A stretch of DNA of 64,000 nucleotides, taken from positions 212,837,504 to 212,901,503 of the forward strand of contig CM054113.1 in the NCBI GenBank assembly GCA_028673005.1, given 5' to 3'. The number at the start of each line of letters is the position of its first letter. The first letter of the stretch is position 1. Under the pieces are notes generated by a model, which saw nothing but the letters and a program-made list of their open reading frames with translations, did no database searches and was not told the origin of the DNA. This DNA is from Tanypteryx hageni (lineage: Eukaryota > Arthropoda > Insecta > Odonata > Petaluridae). Below are positions 8,970-21,614 of the stretch, one piece after another. The translations under genes and the position numbers were made by a program.

Positions 8970-10027
8970 GTTTAAGAGATAGAAATCTCAAGTGAGGTAT
9001 GTACGCTGTAACTGATTTAATTTTTGATTGTTCCATTAATTACTACCTACTGGTTATAAAATAAATAAGCAAATCACAAATTCTGTATTTCTTTTGACTT
9101 CGGTTCTGATATATCCTTTACCAGTGCTTAGACGTTAGACCAAGCCGTTATAATTTATCCTTTTTGACACGATAGCATTCATCGCTAAGAACGCCTTCTA
9201 TTCCGACTCAAACGGGGCGGACGGAAGAGAGTGTGACAGACATCCAAACGATCCCAAGATGACGTTTCATATTAGCCAGGCACCTCGTAGTTCCAAATCC
9301 TATCACGTGTGGCGCCGCTGTAGCTGCTGGACGAGCAATTCTTGTAGTTTTCCTATTCACTCCATATAAAGTTTCGTTTATTTGCCATAAGTGCTTTTCC
9401 ACAATTTGATGGAAAATTGTTTGATATAAATTCATTATATCAAACTAGGAGCCTTTTTTCTCGTGCCGTCCAGCGGTACATCATTGTTGGCTGTTTCCGT
9501 GGCAACCTCGCCATTCAGAACTATACAATTGTTCACGGAGGAGAGAAGTAATGAACGATAGAGGTAACTTTTTTCTTTGTCCACAATATTAATGAAAATC
9601 TGGTAAATCTCAGATCTTTGATCGTAGCATAGCTCAGGTGATTAGTGGAATTATAGCTAAATGTAGGGTTAATTCTCACTGCAATTCAAGAACTAATATC
9701 CGTCACGAAAGCAAGAAAACATAAGTTGGCATTTGATATGATCGAGCTTAGTGACTTTGAATGCCGATAACCATAGACTAAGACGCAGATTCCTTCGTGG
9801 GTGTCGCTAATCACGGATCCCGCTTCCGGTGCACCCCGATCACCATACCTTGACCGCTACATACGCTGTCCACTGGCAATGATTTTTTCGTCCTCGGCAA
9901 TAAGACTAGCTATTCATGCCTACGGAACCAGTGAATTATGCAATCCGATCAGTGTCCTATCTTGCATTATCAAAACGTTTACTTTCCTAAGGAGATAGGT
10001 TGTATCAATCCATTATTTTAACAATGG

Positions 10028-10372
10028 GTGACAAATAGGGTGTTGATCATGTTGAGAAAAAGGATTCTTCCAATTCCAAGGTTAACAAGGAATCCGATGA
10101 AGTTATCACATGAATTTAAAAAAAATTGCGTTGCTAAATCAGTGTTGTTGAAATCCACCGGACATGAGATATCAAGGCTTGCTGTCATGCTTGCAGTCAT
10201 ATCCGTCGTGCGAAATCTGAATCCCTACTTAATTTTAAATCGTATAATGATGCCAAAGGAAAAGTTACCGTCAGGTGTGATCTTTCACGCGCATAAGAAA
10301 GGGTTGATGAACGAAGAACCTGTGTTAGATTGGCTGAAGGTTGTTTGGGGTCGCGTTTTATTCAAGGTTTAG
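10028..10372 (+). pseudogene. pogo/Tigger DDE transposase fragment (unit 3)
   Basis: Same fragment with an open frame; shares KKN for KKS and GLMNEE for GWMNEE with unit 1 (type A states). Private Thr to Asn near 10220. Confidence 0.75.
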
Positions 10373-10559
10373 TTTTTTCCTCTAAAAACTTTCCGAAAAT
10401 CTTGGGGTCGCGTTACATTTAAGGTCGCTTTATATTCGAGACAATACGGTAGTTCGTGAGTACAACCACTTCAATCTAAGTAGATAAATGAGTTAATACA
10501 AACGATAGTTTTAAGATATTATTTTTTTGATAATCTATGAATAGTTCAAAGGTATAAAA

Positions 10560-11263
10560 ATGAGCAAGCCGTCGACATACGTTAAATTTGAAATACTTTT
10601 CTCATTTCTGTCTGCAGAGTTATTCCAGACGTCCACCAAATCCGCCAGGATATGGGCAATATTGTTCCTGATATCGTGCATCATCGCCATCGCCTGGCGG
10701 ATTTGGTGGGGTCTGCGTCGTTACTTGGTCGGCCGGCGGCGAGGATGGTCTCCTGAAGACGCAAACAACTTGCCCTTTCCTTCCCCTGTAAGTATAGTAA
10801 GCCTAAAGCTGCAATAATATATTTCTTCACTTATTTTATTAATACTTCTAATACGTTATTTTCAATAGTTGATAACAAAAGTGTCCAATCGTCTCTGACG
10901 AATACGGAAAGGTCGTTTTCGAAGAAAATAACCCATTTTCATTATTCTCCTTCATCAGTGTGCCTAGTGCAGTAGAAATTAGTTAAAACAAGTCAAGTGG
11001 GTGCAGTAGGATATAGCTTTAATGGCTGAACAGTAGGAATAAAGCATGAGAATTGTGCAGAGTTATGTTTATTATTACTATTTAGTTTAAGTATCTTGAT
11101 TTTTATTGGAGATTTGTAGATTCTACAAATCAGTTAATATTTAGCTCTCCATTCATTAATTGGTTTATTCTGGCAATTATTTCAGGTGGAGGAGAGGGCA
11201 GAGAAGGAGGAATTTCAGGGGGTGGTGATTGATGGAGGTGATGATAGGGTTGCGGTGGGATAG
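10560..11263 (+). pseudogene. Membrane/acidic two-exon ORF (unit 3), early stop
   Basis: Exon 1 10560-10787 (76 codons from MSKPS, 6-bp loss giving PEDANNLP), intron 10788-11185, exon 2 with TAG at 11261-11263. Unlike unit 1, exon 1 is open to the donor. Confidence 0.38.
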
Positions 11264-11704
11264 GGGGAGGAGGTGTGGAGAGGGAAGCGGGAGTGGGATC
11301 AGTGGTTCAAGCTGGTGGAGAGGGAGGAGATGGTGGAGAGGGAGGAGATACTGGTGAGGGGAAAGAGAGGGGAGAGGGGGAAGGGAGGGTAGAGCGTGAA
11401 GATAGGGGTGAGGGACAAGAGAGTGGTGAGGTGGAAGAGGAGGGAGAGGGGGAAGAAAGGGGAGAGAGGGGAGGAGGGTGAGAAGGGGAAGAGGGGGGGA
11501 GAGGGAGAAGAGAGGGTAAAGGGGGAACAAGGGGGTGAGGGGGAAAATTTGGTATTCGATGTTGAGGAGTTTCAGGGTAGGGGTGATTTTAATAGGGGGG
11601 TGAATGGTGTTCGAGATATTCGATGATATTCCTTACGCGGGTGGGCGACAATTTTGATTGCCGCTCGTTGGGACGTGCGCCCATCATCATCCACGTGTTA
11701 GCGT

Positions 11705-12405
11705 ATGGTTCGCACCAGACTACACCCCACCACCCCTGGTCAAGCGACCAACCAAGAACAGTCACTGAATATGGCTTCTACATCTTCCCCGGGCCACGGT
11801 CAACGTTCAGCTTCACCGCCTCTGTTTTCAGATGATCCGCGATTCCAACAGGCCATGGAAAAGATAGAATCGCTCTCGCAACAGTTATTCGTCTTTATGG
11901 AAACGAGATCTTCACATAACACGTCGGCGGGTTCAATTCCTCCGCCGCCACCAACTTGGTCGAGTCTTCGCCGATCTGAACCTGCCACTGCCGATTTGCC
12001 ACCAGACGCAGAAGTCTTACAGCTTGCGGGACAGGTCAGCACAGCCATTGTCTCCAACAAGTTTCGCGCTCGTGACCTTCACGAGGCCACCCTACTTCTT
12101 AACCTTGCTTCTACGTGGGAGCAACTACCCATAGCGGCCAAAGCCTTTTATATCAACGGCTTCGAGTGTTGGGAGTTGTAGCGCGGCACGGGTGGGAGAT
12201 AGCCGCCCGATTGACCACGCCCGCTGATGATGAAGCTTTGCACATCCCCCCTGGGATTTTGCCTCAGCCACGGCCACAGGTGGTCGTGGTAAATCAACAA
12301 CCATCGACGTCTACCTCCGGCTCCAGATCAAGGCCTTTGCAGCGACCCCAGCCCCCCCGAGCGCGCGGACGAATAAGACCCGGCACCCGCTCCGCGAGTT
12401 ATTGA
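11705..12405 (+). pseudogene. Gag-like ORF, frameshifted (unit 3)
   Basis: First frame 11705-12181, basic-tail frame to 12405. Shares FYINGFE and RGRIRPGT with unit 1. Confidence 0.4.
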
Positions 12406-12484
12406 ACCACCGGTCCTTCATCTACCCGGATCTCCAGGGCCTGGTCCGCACCAGGGCCTGGATCCAGAGCTTGAGGACATATTT

Positions 12485-13108
12485 TTGGCTTGGAGAGACT
12501 CAGCCAAACCTGACGACCCTGTTACCTGGGACACCGACCTCCAGGACAACGCCTCAACAGCTGGTTCCCAGGATTCTGGCTTATCCACGGATTCACGAGA
12601 TGGCAGTCCCACTCGTGAAGAAGATCCTGAACAAGGTAGCGGACTGCCCTTCAACTGGGAAGGCGCAATCCCACCTCCAGCGGGCCCTGCACAAGCAATT
12701 AAACCCGTAAGTCAATGGCTGCTAGTGCCCTTTCCATATCCTTATGCCAGTGCCTCGGTGTATGAGTTATTTAGAGATGGTGCATATCTTCCTAAGCCAC
12801 CCCAAGCTCCCTATGTATATGCGCCCTCACAAGACTCCCCAGAATTAATAGAAACTATAGAAAGATTGATTTTAAGAGGAGTTTTGTCGCAGGCTCCAGT
12901 CCGGTGTGCCTTTAATGCTAGGCTTATTCCCAAGGCCCGTGGAGGATTTCGGCTTATACATGATCTATCCGCATGGACAGATTTTTATAATAAGCCCGAT
13001 TTTAAGCTCAAAGATGCAGCTCAAGCGATGCTATTGATACCCTTTTCACCGCGGATGATTAAACTTGACCTGGAGGAAGCATTTTTCCAAATTTCAATCA
13101 AAAATTAG
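12485..13108 (+). pseudogene. Reverse transcriptase fragment (unit 3)
   Basis: Coding-like from after the TAA near 12374 to TAG at 13106-13108; RT homology is within 12485-13108. It has unit 2-type states (STAGSQDS, VLSQAP, SAWTDF, KPDFKL) despite unit 1-type flanks. Private Pro to Ser in motif A (FFQISI). Confidence 0.78.
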
Positions 13109-13296
13109 CATTTGAGCCTCAGTAAGACAGAGTAAGCACTGCATGTGGCCCACAGCCCACCAGTTTGACAAACCTGATGTATGACAGACAAACTCTGACA
13201 TGATCTGTGAAGGAACGATTAGAAAATATATTCTGAACCTACAACATTTTATACACAAAAGTCAGCGCCAGTCATAATTACGACTTATGTTTAAGA

Positions 13297-13568
13297 CAGT
13301 GGTGCATTTTTTAATTGCAGGCAACACAAGCACGGATAAATTTGCTAAGTGACATGCAATTTATTAAAAACCTACTATCAATATATAGACAATTTAAGTA
13401 GGTACTTATGGTAGGTTCTAAAGCCATCTTTATCGCCTTTCGATAATTATCTTTCTTTCTATTGATTCGATGGTTAGGTAAGACGATGGATTAATTAAAT
13501 TCAAAATTCTTAGAAGGCACCTTGGGCCATCTGAAATCGAGATGCGGGCCACAGGTTGCACACCACTG
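13297..13568. mobile_element. hAT MITE copy (unit 3)
   Basis: Left GTTTAAGA, right TTTTAAGA, the same one-base mismatch as unit 1. Confidence 0.85.
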
Positions 13569-14631
13569 TTTTAAGAGATAGCAATCTCAAGTGAGGTATG
13601 TACGCTGTAACTGATTTAATTTTTGATTGTTCCATTAATTACTACCTACTGGTTATAAAATAAATAGGCAAATCACAAATTCTGTATTTCCTTTGACTTT
13701 GCTTCTGATATATCCTCTACCAGTGCTTAGACGTTAGACCAAGCCGTTATAATTTATCCTTTTTGACACGATGGCATTCATCGCTAAGAACGCCTTCTAT
13801 ACCGACTCAAACGGGGCGGACGGAAGAGAGTGTGACAGACATCCAAACGATCCCGAAATGACGTTTCATATTAGCCAGGCACCTCGTAGTTCCAAATCCT
13901 ATCACGTGTGGCGCCGCTGTAGCTGCTGGACGAGCAATTCTTGTAGTTTTCCTATTCACTCCATATAAAGTTTCGTTTATTTGCCATAAGTGCTTTTCCA
14001 CAATTTGATGGAAAATTGTTTGATATAAATTCATTATATCAAACTAGGAGCCTTTTTTCTCGTGCCGTCCAGCGGTACATCATTGTTGGCTGTTTCCGTG
14101 GCAACCTCGCCATTCAGAACTATACAATTGTTCACGGAGGAGAGAAGTAATGAACGATAGAGGTAACTTTTTTCTTTGTCCACAATATTAATGAAAATCG
14201 GGTAAATCTCAGATCTTTGATCGTAGCATAGCTCAGGTGATTAGTGGAATTATAGCTAAATGTAGGGTTAATTCTCATTGCAACTAAAGAACTAATATCC
14301 GTCACGAAAGCAAGAAAACATAAGTTGGCATTTGATATAATCGAGCTTAGTGACTTTGATTGCCGATAACCATAGACTAAGACGCAGATTCCTTCTTGGG
14401 TGTCGCTAATCACGGATCCCGCTTCCGGTGCACCCCGATCACCATACCTTGACCGCTACAAACGTTGTCCACTGGCAATGATTTTATCGTCCTCGGCAAT
14501 AAGACTAGCTATTCATGCTTACGGAACCAGTGAATTATGCAATCCGATCAGTGACCTATCTTGCATTATCAAAACGTTTACTTTCCTAAGGTTTTATCAA
14601 TCCATTATTTTAACAATAGGTAACAAATAGT

Positions 14632-14964
14632 GTGTTGATCATGTTGAGAAAAAGGATTCTTCCAATTCCAAGGTTAACAAGGAATCCGATGAAGTTATCA
14701 CATGAATTTAAAAAAAGTTGCGTTGCTAAATCAGTGTTGTTGAAATCCACCGGACATGAGATATCAAGGCTTGCTGTCATGCTTGCAGTCATATCCGTCG
14801 TGCGAAATCTGACTCCCTACTTAATTTTAAATCGTATAATGATGCCAAAGGAAATGTTACCGTCAGGTGTGATCTTTCACGCGCATAAGAAAGGGTGGAT
14901 GAACGAAGAACCTGTGTTAGATTGGCTGAAGGTTGTTTGGGGTCGCGTTCTATTCAAGGTTTAG
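14632..14964 (+). pseudogene. pogo/Tigger DDE transposase fragment (unit 4)
   Basis: Same fragment. The upstream GTGACA is GTAACA, which shortens the open frame at the 5' side; MPKEM instead of MPKEK. Confidence 0.73.
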
Positions 14965-15128
14965 TTTTTTCCTCTAAAAACTTTCCGAAAATCTTAGGGT
15001 CGCGTTATATTTAAGGTCGCTTTATATTCGAGACAATACGGTAGTTCGTGAGTACAACCACTTCAATCTAAGTAGATAAATGAGTTAATACAAACGATAG
15101 TTTTAAGATATTATTTATTTGATAATCT

Positions 15129-15991
15129 ATGAATAGTTCAAAAGGTATAAAAATGAGCAAGCCGTCGACATACGTTAAATTTGAAATACTTTTCTCATTT
15201 CTGTCTGCAGAGTTATTCCAGACGTCCACCAAATCCGCCAGGATATGGGCAATATTGTTGCTGATATCGTGCATCATCGCCATCGCCTGGCGGATTTGGT
15301 GGGGTCTGCGTCGTTACTTGGTCGGCCGGCGGCGAGGATGGTCTCCTGAAGACCCCGGCGCAAACAACTTGCCCTTTCCTTCCCCTGTAAGTATAGTAAG
15401 CCTAAAGCGGCAATAATATATTTCTTCTCTTATTTTATTAACCCTTCTAATACGTTATTTTAAATAGTTTATAACAAAAGTGTCCAATCGTCTCTGACGA
15501 ATACGGAAAGGTCGTTTTCGAAGAAAATAACCCATTTTCATTATTCTCCTTCATCAGTGTGCCTAGTGCAGTAGAAATTAGTTAAAACAAGTCAAGTGGG
15601 TGCAGTAGGATATAGCTTTATTGGCTGATCAGTAGGAATAAAGCATAAGAATTGTGCAGAGTTATGTTTATTATTACTATTTAGTATAAGTATCTTGATT
15701 TTTAATAGAGATTTGTAGATTCTACAAATCAGTTAATATTTAGCTCTCCATTCATTAATTGGTTTATTCTGGCAATTATTTCAGGTGGAGGAGAGGGCAG
15801 AGAAGGAGGAATTTCAGGGGGTGGTAATTGATGGAGGTGATGATAGGGTTGCGGTGGGAGAGGGGGAGGAGTTGTGGAGAGGGAAGCGGGAGTGGGTTCA
15901 GTGGTTCAAGCTGGTGGAGAGGGAGGAGATGGTGGAGAGGGAGGAGATATTGGTGAGGGGGAAGAGAGAGGAGAGGGGGAAGGGAGGGTAG
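15129..15991 (+). CDS. Putative two-exon membrane/acidic protein (unit 4)
   Basis: Exon 1 15129-15386, intron 15387-15784, exon 2 15785-15991. The frame is intact as in unit 2, with Phe to Leu inside the membrane segment (ILLLISC). The alternative Gly-Glu frame ends early at a TAA near 16054. Confidence 0.43.
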
Positions 15992-16311
15992 AGGGTGAAG
16001 ATAGGGGTGAGAGACAAGAGAGTGGAGAGGTGGAAGAGGAGGGAGAGGGGGAATAAAGGGGAGAGGGGGGAGAAGGGGAGGAGGGGGGAGAAGGGGAAGA
16101 GGGGGGAGAGGGAGAAGAGAGTGTAAAGGGGGAACAAGGGGGTGAGGGGGAAAATTTGGTATTCGATGTTGAGGAGTTTCAGGGTAGGGGTGATTTTAAT
16201 AGGGGGGTGAATGGTGTTCGATATATTCGATGATATTCCTTACGCGGGTGGTCGACAATTTTGATTGCCGCTCGTTGGGACGTGCGCCCATCATCATCCA
16301 CGTGTTAGCGT

Positions 16312-17010
16312 ATGGTTCGCACCAGACTACATCCCACCACCCCTGGTCAAGCGACCAACCAAGAACAGTCACTGAATATGGCTTCTACATCTTCCCCGGG
16401 CCACGGTCAACGTTCAGCTTCACCGCCTCTGTTTTCAGATGATCCGCGATTCCAACAGGCCATGGAAAAGATAGAATCGCTCTCGCAACAGTTATTCGTC
16501 TTAATGGAAACGAGATCTTCACATAACACGTCGGCGGGTTCAATTCCTCCGCCGCCACCAACTTGGTCGTCTTCGCCGATCTGAACCTGCCACTACCGAT
16601 TTGCCACCAGACGCAGAAGTCTTACAGCTTGCGGGACAGGTCAGCACAGCCATTGTCTCCAACAAGTTTCGCGCTCGTGACCTTCACGAGGCCACCCTAC
16701 TTCTTAACCTTGCTTCTACGTGGGAGCAACTACCCATAGCGGCCAAAGCCTTTTATATCATCGGCTTCGAGTGTTGGGAGTTGTAGCGCGGCACGGGTGG
16801 GAGATAGCCGCCCGATTGACCACGCCCGCTGATGATGAAGCTTTGCACATCCCCCCTGGGATTTTGCCTCAGCCACGGCCACAGGTGGTCGTGGCAAATC
16901 AACAACCATCGACGTCTACCTCCGGCTCCAGATCAAGGCCTTTGCAGCGACCCCAGCCCCCCCGAGCGCGCGGACGAGAAAGAGCCGTCACCCGCTCCGC
17001 GAGATATTGA
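16312..17010 (+). pseudogene. Gag-like ORF, doubly frameshifted (unit 4)
   Basis: A 2-bp loss at about 16569 (TGGTCGTCTTC for TGGTCGAGTCTTC) ends the first frame at 16584. The original frame resumes about 16601-16786, then the basic-tail frame runs to 17010. Confidence 0.4.
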
Positions 17011-17713
17011 ACCACCGGTCCTTCATCTACCCGGATCTCCAGCACCTGGTCCTCACCAGGGCCTGGATCCAGAGCTTGAGGACATATTTTTGGCCTGGAG
17101 AGACTCAGCCAAACCTGACGACCCTGTCACCTGGGACACCGACCTCCAGGACAACGCCTCAACAGCTGATTCCCAGGATTCTGGCTTATCCACGGATTCA
17201 CGAGATGGCAGTCCCACTCGTGAAGAAGATCCTGAACAAGGTAGCGGACTGCCCTTCAACTGGGAAGGCGCAATCCCACCTCCAGCGGGCCCTGCACAAG
17301 CAATTAAACCCGTAAGTCAATGGCTGCCAGTGCCCTTGCCATATCCTTATGCCAGTGCCTCGGTGTATGAGTTATTTAGAGATGGTGCATATCTTCCTAA
17401 GCCACCCCAAGCTCCCTATGTATATGCGCCCTCACAAGACTCCCCAGAATTAATAGAAACTATAGAAAGATTGATTTTAAGAGGAGTTTTGTCGCAGGCT
17501 CCAGTCCGGTGTGCCTTTAATGCTAGGCTTATTCCCAAGGCCCGTGGAGGATTTCGGCTTATACATGATCTATCCGCATGGACAGATTTTTATAATAAGC
17601 CCGATTTTAAGCTCAAAGATGCAGCTCAAGCGATGCTATTGATACCATTTTCACCGCGGATGATTAAACTTGACCTGGAGGAAGCATTTTTCCAAATTCC
17701 AATCAAAAATTAG
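16832..17713 (+). pseudogene. Reverse transcriptase fragment (unit 4)
   Basis: Open over 293 codons; leader has ADEKEPSPAP, RT part VLSQAP/SAW/KPDF. Confidence 0.78.
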
Positions 17714-17901
17714 CATTTGAGCCTCAGTAAGACAGAGTAAGCACTGCATGTGGCCCACAGCCCACCAGTTTGACAAACCTGATGTATGACAGACAAACTC
17801 TGACATGATCTGTGAAGGAACGATTAGAAAATATATTCCGAACCTACAACATTTTCCACACAAAAGTCAGCGTCAGTCATAATTACGACTTGTGTTTAAG
17901 A

Positions 17902-18173
17902 CAGTGGTGCATTTTTTAATTGCAGGCAACACAAGCACGGATAAATTTGCTAAGTGACATGCAATTTATTAAAAACCTACTATCAATATATAGACAATTT
18001 AAGTAGTTACTTATGGTAGGTTCTAAAGCCATCTTTATCGCCTTTCGATAATTATCTTTCTCCCTATTGATTCGATGGTTAGGTAAGATGATGGATTAAT
18101 TAAATTCAAAATTCTTAGAAGGCTCCGTGGGCCACCTGAAATCGAGATGCGGGCCACAGGTTGCACACCACTG
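17902..18173. mobile_element. hAT MITE copy (unit 4)
   Basis: Perfect GTTTAAGA duplication; interior has AAGTAGTTACTT for AAGTAGGTACTT. Confidence 0.87.
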
Positions 18174-19231
18174 GTTTAAGAGATAGAAATCTCAAGTGAG
18201 GTATGTACGCTGTAACTGATTTAATTTTTGATTGTTCCATTAATTACTACCTACTGGTTATAAAATAAATAAGCAAATCACAAATTCTGTATTTCCTTTG
18301 ACTTCGCTTCTGATATATCCTTTAGCAGTGCTTAGACGTTAGACCAAGCCGTTATAATTTATCCTTTTTGACACGATAGCATTCATCGCTAAGAACGCCT
18401 TCTATACTGACTCAAACGGGGCGGACGGAAGAGAGTGTGACAGACATCCAAACGATCCCGAGATGACGTTTCATATTAGCCAGCCACCTCGTAGTTCCAA
18501 ATTCTATCACGTGTGGCGCCGCTGTAGCTGCTGGACGAGCAATTCTTGTAGTTTTCCTATTCACTCCATATAAAGTTTCGTTTATTTGCCATAAGTGCTT
18601 TTCCACAATTTGATGGAAAATTGTTTGATATAAATTCATTATATCAAACTAGGAGCCTTTTTTCTCGTGCCGTCCAGCGGTACATCATTGTTGGCTGTTT
18701 CCGTGGCAACCTCGCCATTCAGAACTATACAATTGTTCACGGAGGAGAGAAGTAATGAACGATAGAGGTAACTTTTTTCTTTGTCCACAATATTAATGAA
18801 AATCTGGTAAATCTCAGATCTTTGATCGTAGCATAGCTCAGGTGATTAGTGGAATTATAGCTAAATGTAGGGTTAATTCTCATTGCAATTAAAGAACTAA
18901 TATCCGTCATGAAAGCAAGAAAACATAAGTTGGCATTTGATATAATCGAGCTTAGTGACTTTGAATGCCGATAACCATAGACTAAGACGCAGATTCCTTC
19001 TTGGGTGTCGCTAAACACGGATCCCGCTTCCGGTGCACCCCGATCACCATACCTTGACCGCTACAAACGCTGTCCACTGGCAATGATTTTATCGTCCTCG
19101 GCAATAAGACTAGCTATTCATGCTTACGGAACCAGTGAATTATGCAATCCGATCAGTGTCCTATCTTGCATTATCAAAACGTTTACTTTCCTAAGGAGAT
19201 AGGTTGTATCAATCCATTATTTTAACAATGG

Positions 19232-19576
19232 GTGACAAATAGGGTGTTGATCATGTTGAGAAAAAGGATTCTTCCAATTCCAAGGTTAACAAGGAATCCG
19301 ATGAAGTTATCACATGAATTTAAAAAAAGTTGCGTTGCTAAATCAGTGTTGTTGAAATCCACCGGACATGAGATATCAAGGCTTGCATTCATGCTTGCAG
19401 TCATATCCGTCGTGCGAAATCTGACTCCCTACTTAATTTTAAATCGTATAATGATGCCAAAGGAAATGTTACCGTCAGGTGTGATCTTTCACGCGCATAA
19501 GAAAGGGTGGATGAACGAAGAACCTGTGTTAGATTGGCTGAAGGTTGTTTGGGGTCGCGTTCTATTCAAGGTTTAG
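19232..19576 (+). pseudogene. pogo/Tigger DDE transposase fragment (unit 5)
   Basis: Same fragment with an open frame. It shares MPKEM with unit 4 and has a private Val to Phe in LAFMLAV. Confidence 0.75.
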
Positions 19577-19740
19577 TTTTTTCCTCTAAAAACTTTACGA
19601 AAATCTTAGGGTCGCGTTATATTTAAGGTCGCTTTATATTCGAGACAATACGGTAGTTCGTGAGTACAACCACTTCAATCTAAGTAGATAAATGAGTTAA
19701 TACAAACGATAGTTTTAAGATATTATTTATTTGATAATCT

Positions 19741-20603
19741 ATGAATAGTTCAAAAGGTATAAAAATGAGCAAGCCGTCGACATACGTTAAATTTGAAATA
19801 CTTTTCTCATTTCTGTCTGCAGAGTTATTCCAGACGTCCACCAAATCCGCCAGGATATGGGCAATATTGTTCCTGATATCGTGCATCATCGCCATCGCCT
19901 GGCGGATTTGGTGGGGTCTGCGTCGTTACTTGGTCGGCCGGCGGCGAGGATGGTCTCCTGAAGACCCCGGCGCAAACAACTTGCCCTTTCCTTCCCCTGT
20001 AAGTATAGTAAGCCTAAAGCGGCAATAATATATTTCTTCTCTTATTTTATTAACCCTTCTAATACGTTATTTTAAATAGTTTATAACAAAAGTGTCCAAT
20101 CGTCTCTGACGAATACGGAAAGGTCGTTTTCGAAGAAAATAACCCATTTTCATTATTCTCCTTCATCAGTGTGCCTAGTGCAGTAGAAATTAGTTAAAAC
20201 AAGTCAAGTGGGTGCAGTAGGATATAGCTTTATTGGCTGATCAGTAGGAATAAAGCATGAGAATTGTGCAGAGTTATGTTTATTATTACTATTTAGTATA
20301 AATATCTTGATTTTTAATAGAGATTTGTAGATTCTACAAATCAGTTAATATTTAGCTCTCCATTCATTAATTGGTTTATTCTGGCAATTATTTCAGGTGG
20401 AGGAGAGGGCAGAGAAGGAGGAATTTCAGGGGGTGGTGATTGATGGAGGTGATGATAGGGTTGCGGTGGGAGAGGGGGAGGAGTTGTGGAGAGGGAAGCG
20501 GGAGTGGGTTCAGTGGTTCAAGCTGGTGGAGAGGGAGGAGATGGTGGAGAGGGAGGAGATACTGGTGAGGGGGAAGAGAGGGGAGAGGGGGAAGGGAGGG
20601 TAG
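19741..20603 (+). CDS. Putative two-exon membrane/acidic protein (unit 5)
   Basis: Exon 1 19741-19998, intron 19999-20396, exon 2 20397-20603. Intact like unit 2. The alternative Gly-Glu frame is open at 20486-20866 and ends GGRQF. Confidence 0.45.
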
Positions 20604-20913
20604 AGGGTGAAGATAGGGGTGAGAGACAAGAGAGTGGAGAGGTGGAAGAGGAGGGAGAGGGGGAAGAAAGGGGAGAGGGGGGGAGAAGGGGAGAAGGGGA
20701 AGAGGGGGGAGAGAGAGAAGAGAGGGTAGAGGGGGAACAAGGGGGTGAGGGGGAAAATTTGGTATTCGATGTTGAGGAGTTTCAGGGTAGGGGTGATTTT
20801 AATAGGGGGGAAATGGTGTTCGATATATTCGATGATATTCCTTACGCGGGTGGGCGACAATTTTGATTGCCGCTCGTTGGGACGTGCGCCCATCATCATC
20901 CACGTGTTAGCGT

Positions 20914-21614
20914 ATGGTTCGCACCAGACTACACCCCACCACCCCTGGTCAAGCGACCAACCAAGAACAGTCACTGAATATGGCTTCTACATCTTCCCCG
21001 GGCCACGGTCAACGTTCAGCTTCAACGCCTCTGTTTTCAGATGATCCGCGATTCCAACAGGCCATGGAAAAGATAGAATCGCTCTCGCAACAGTTATTCG
21101 TCTTTATGGAAACGAGATCTTCACATAACACGTCGGCGGGTTCAATTCCTCCGCCGCCACCAACTTGGTCGAGTCTTCGCCGTTCTGAACCTGCCACTGC
21201 CGATTTGCCACCAGACGCAGAAGTCTTACAGCTTGCGGGACAGGTCAGCACAGCCATTGTCTCCAACAAGTTTCGCGCTCGTGACCTTCACGAGGCCACC
21301 CTACTTCTTAACCTTGCTTCTACGTGGGAGCAACTACCCATAGCGGCCAAAGCCTTTTATATCATCGGCTTCGAGTGTTGGGAGTTGTAGCGCGGCACGG
21401 GTGGGAGATAGCCGCCCGATTGACCACGCCCGCTGATGATGAAGCTTTGCACATCCCCCCTAGGATTTTGCCTCAGCCACGGCCACAGGTGGTCGTGGCA
21501 AATCAACAACCATCGACGTCTACCTCCGGCTCCAGATCAAGGCCTTTGCAGCGACCCCAGCCCCCCCGAGCGCGCGGACGAGAAAGAGCCGTCACCCGCT
21601 CCGCGAGATATTGA
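20914..21614 (+). pseudogene. Gag-like ORF, frameshifted (unit 5)
   Basis: First frame 20914-21390, basic-tail frame to 21614. Has RSASTPLF, a state also found in units 11 and 12. Confidence 0.4.

Larger units (their letters stand above)
4600..9205. repeat. Array unit 2 (4606 bp)
   Basis: Type B of the dimeric repeat, paired with unit 4 exactly 9205 bp downstream. Both lost 7 bp in the CTAAGG..TATCAATCC stretch before the transposase fragment, and both keep a Glu codon where type A has TAG in exon 2. This unit has the longest open acidic frame (to 7058). Confidence 0.97.
9206..13804. repeat. Array unit 3 (4599 bp)
   Basis: Type A across most of its length, 9205 bp from unit 1. From about 12431 to at least 13005 it carries unit 2-type variants, and it is type A again by about 13439, so it looks like a recombinant with unit 2, unless unit 1 is the altered copy. 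Confidence 0.97.
13805..18409. repeat. Array unit 4 (4605 bp)
   Basis: Type B, matching unit 2 in its left part. Its gag/RT part carries the GAGAAAGAGCC variant found in units 5, 6 and 8 to 14 and so bridges to the right-hand copies. A 2-bp loss near 16570 breaks the gag-like frame in this copy only. Confidence 0.97.
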
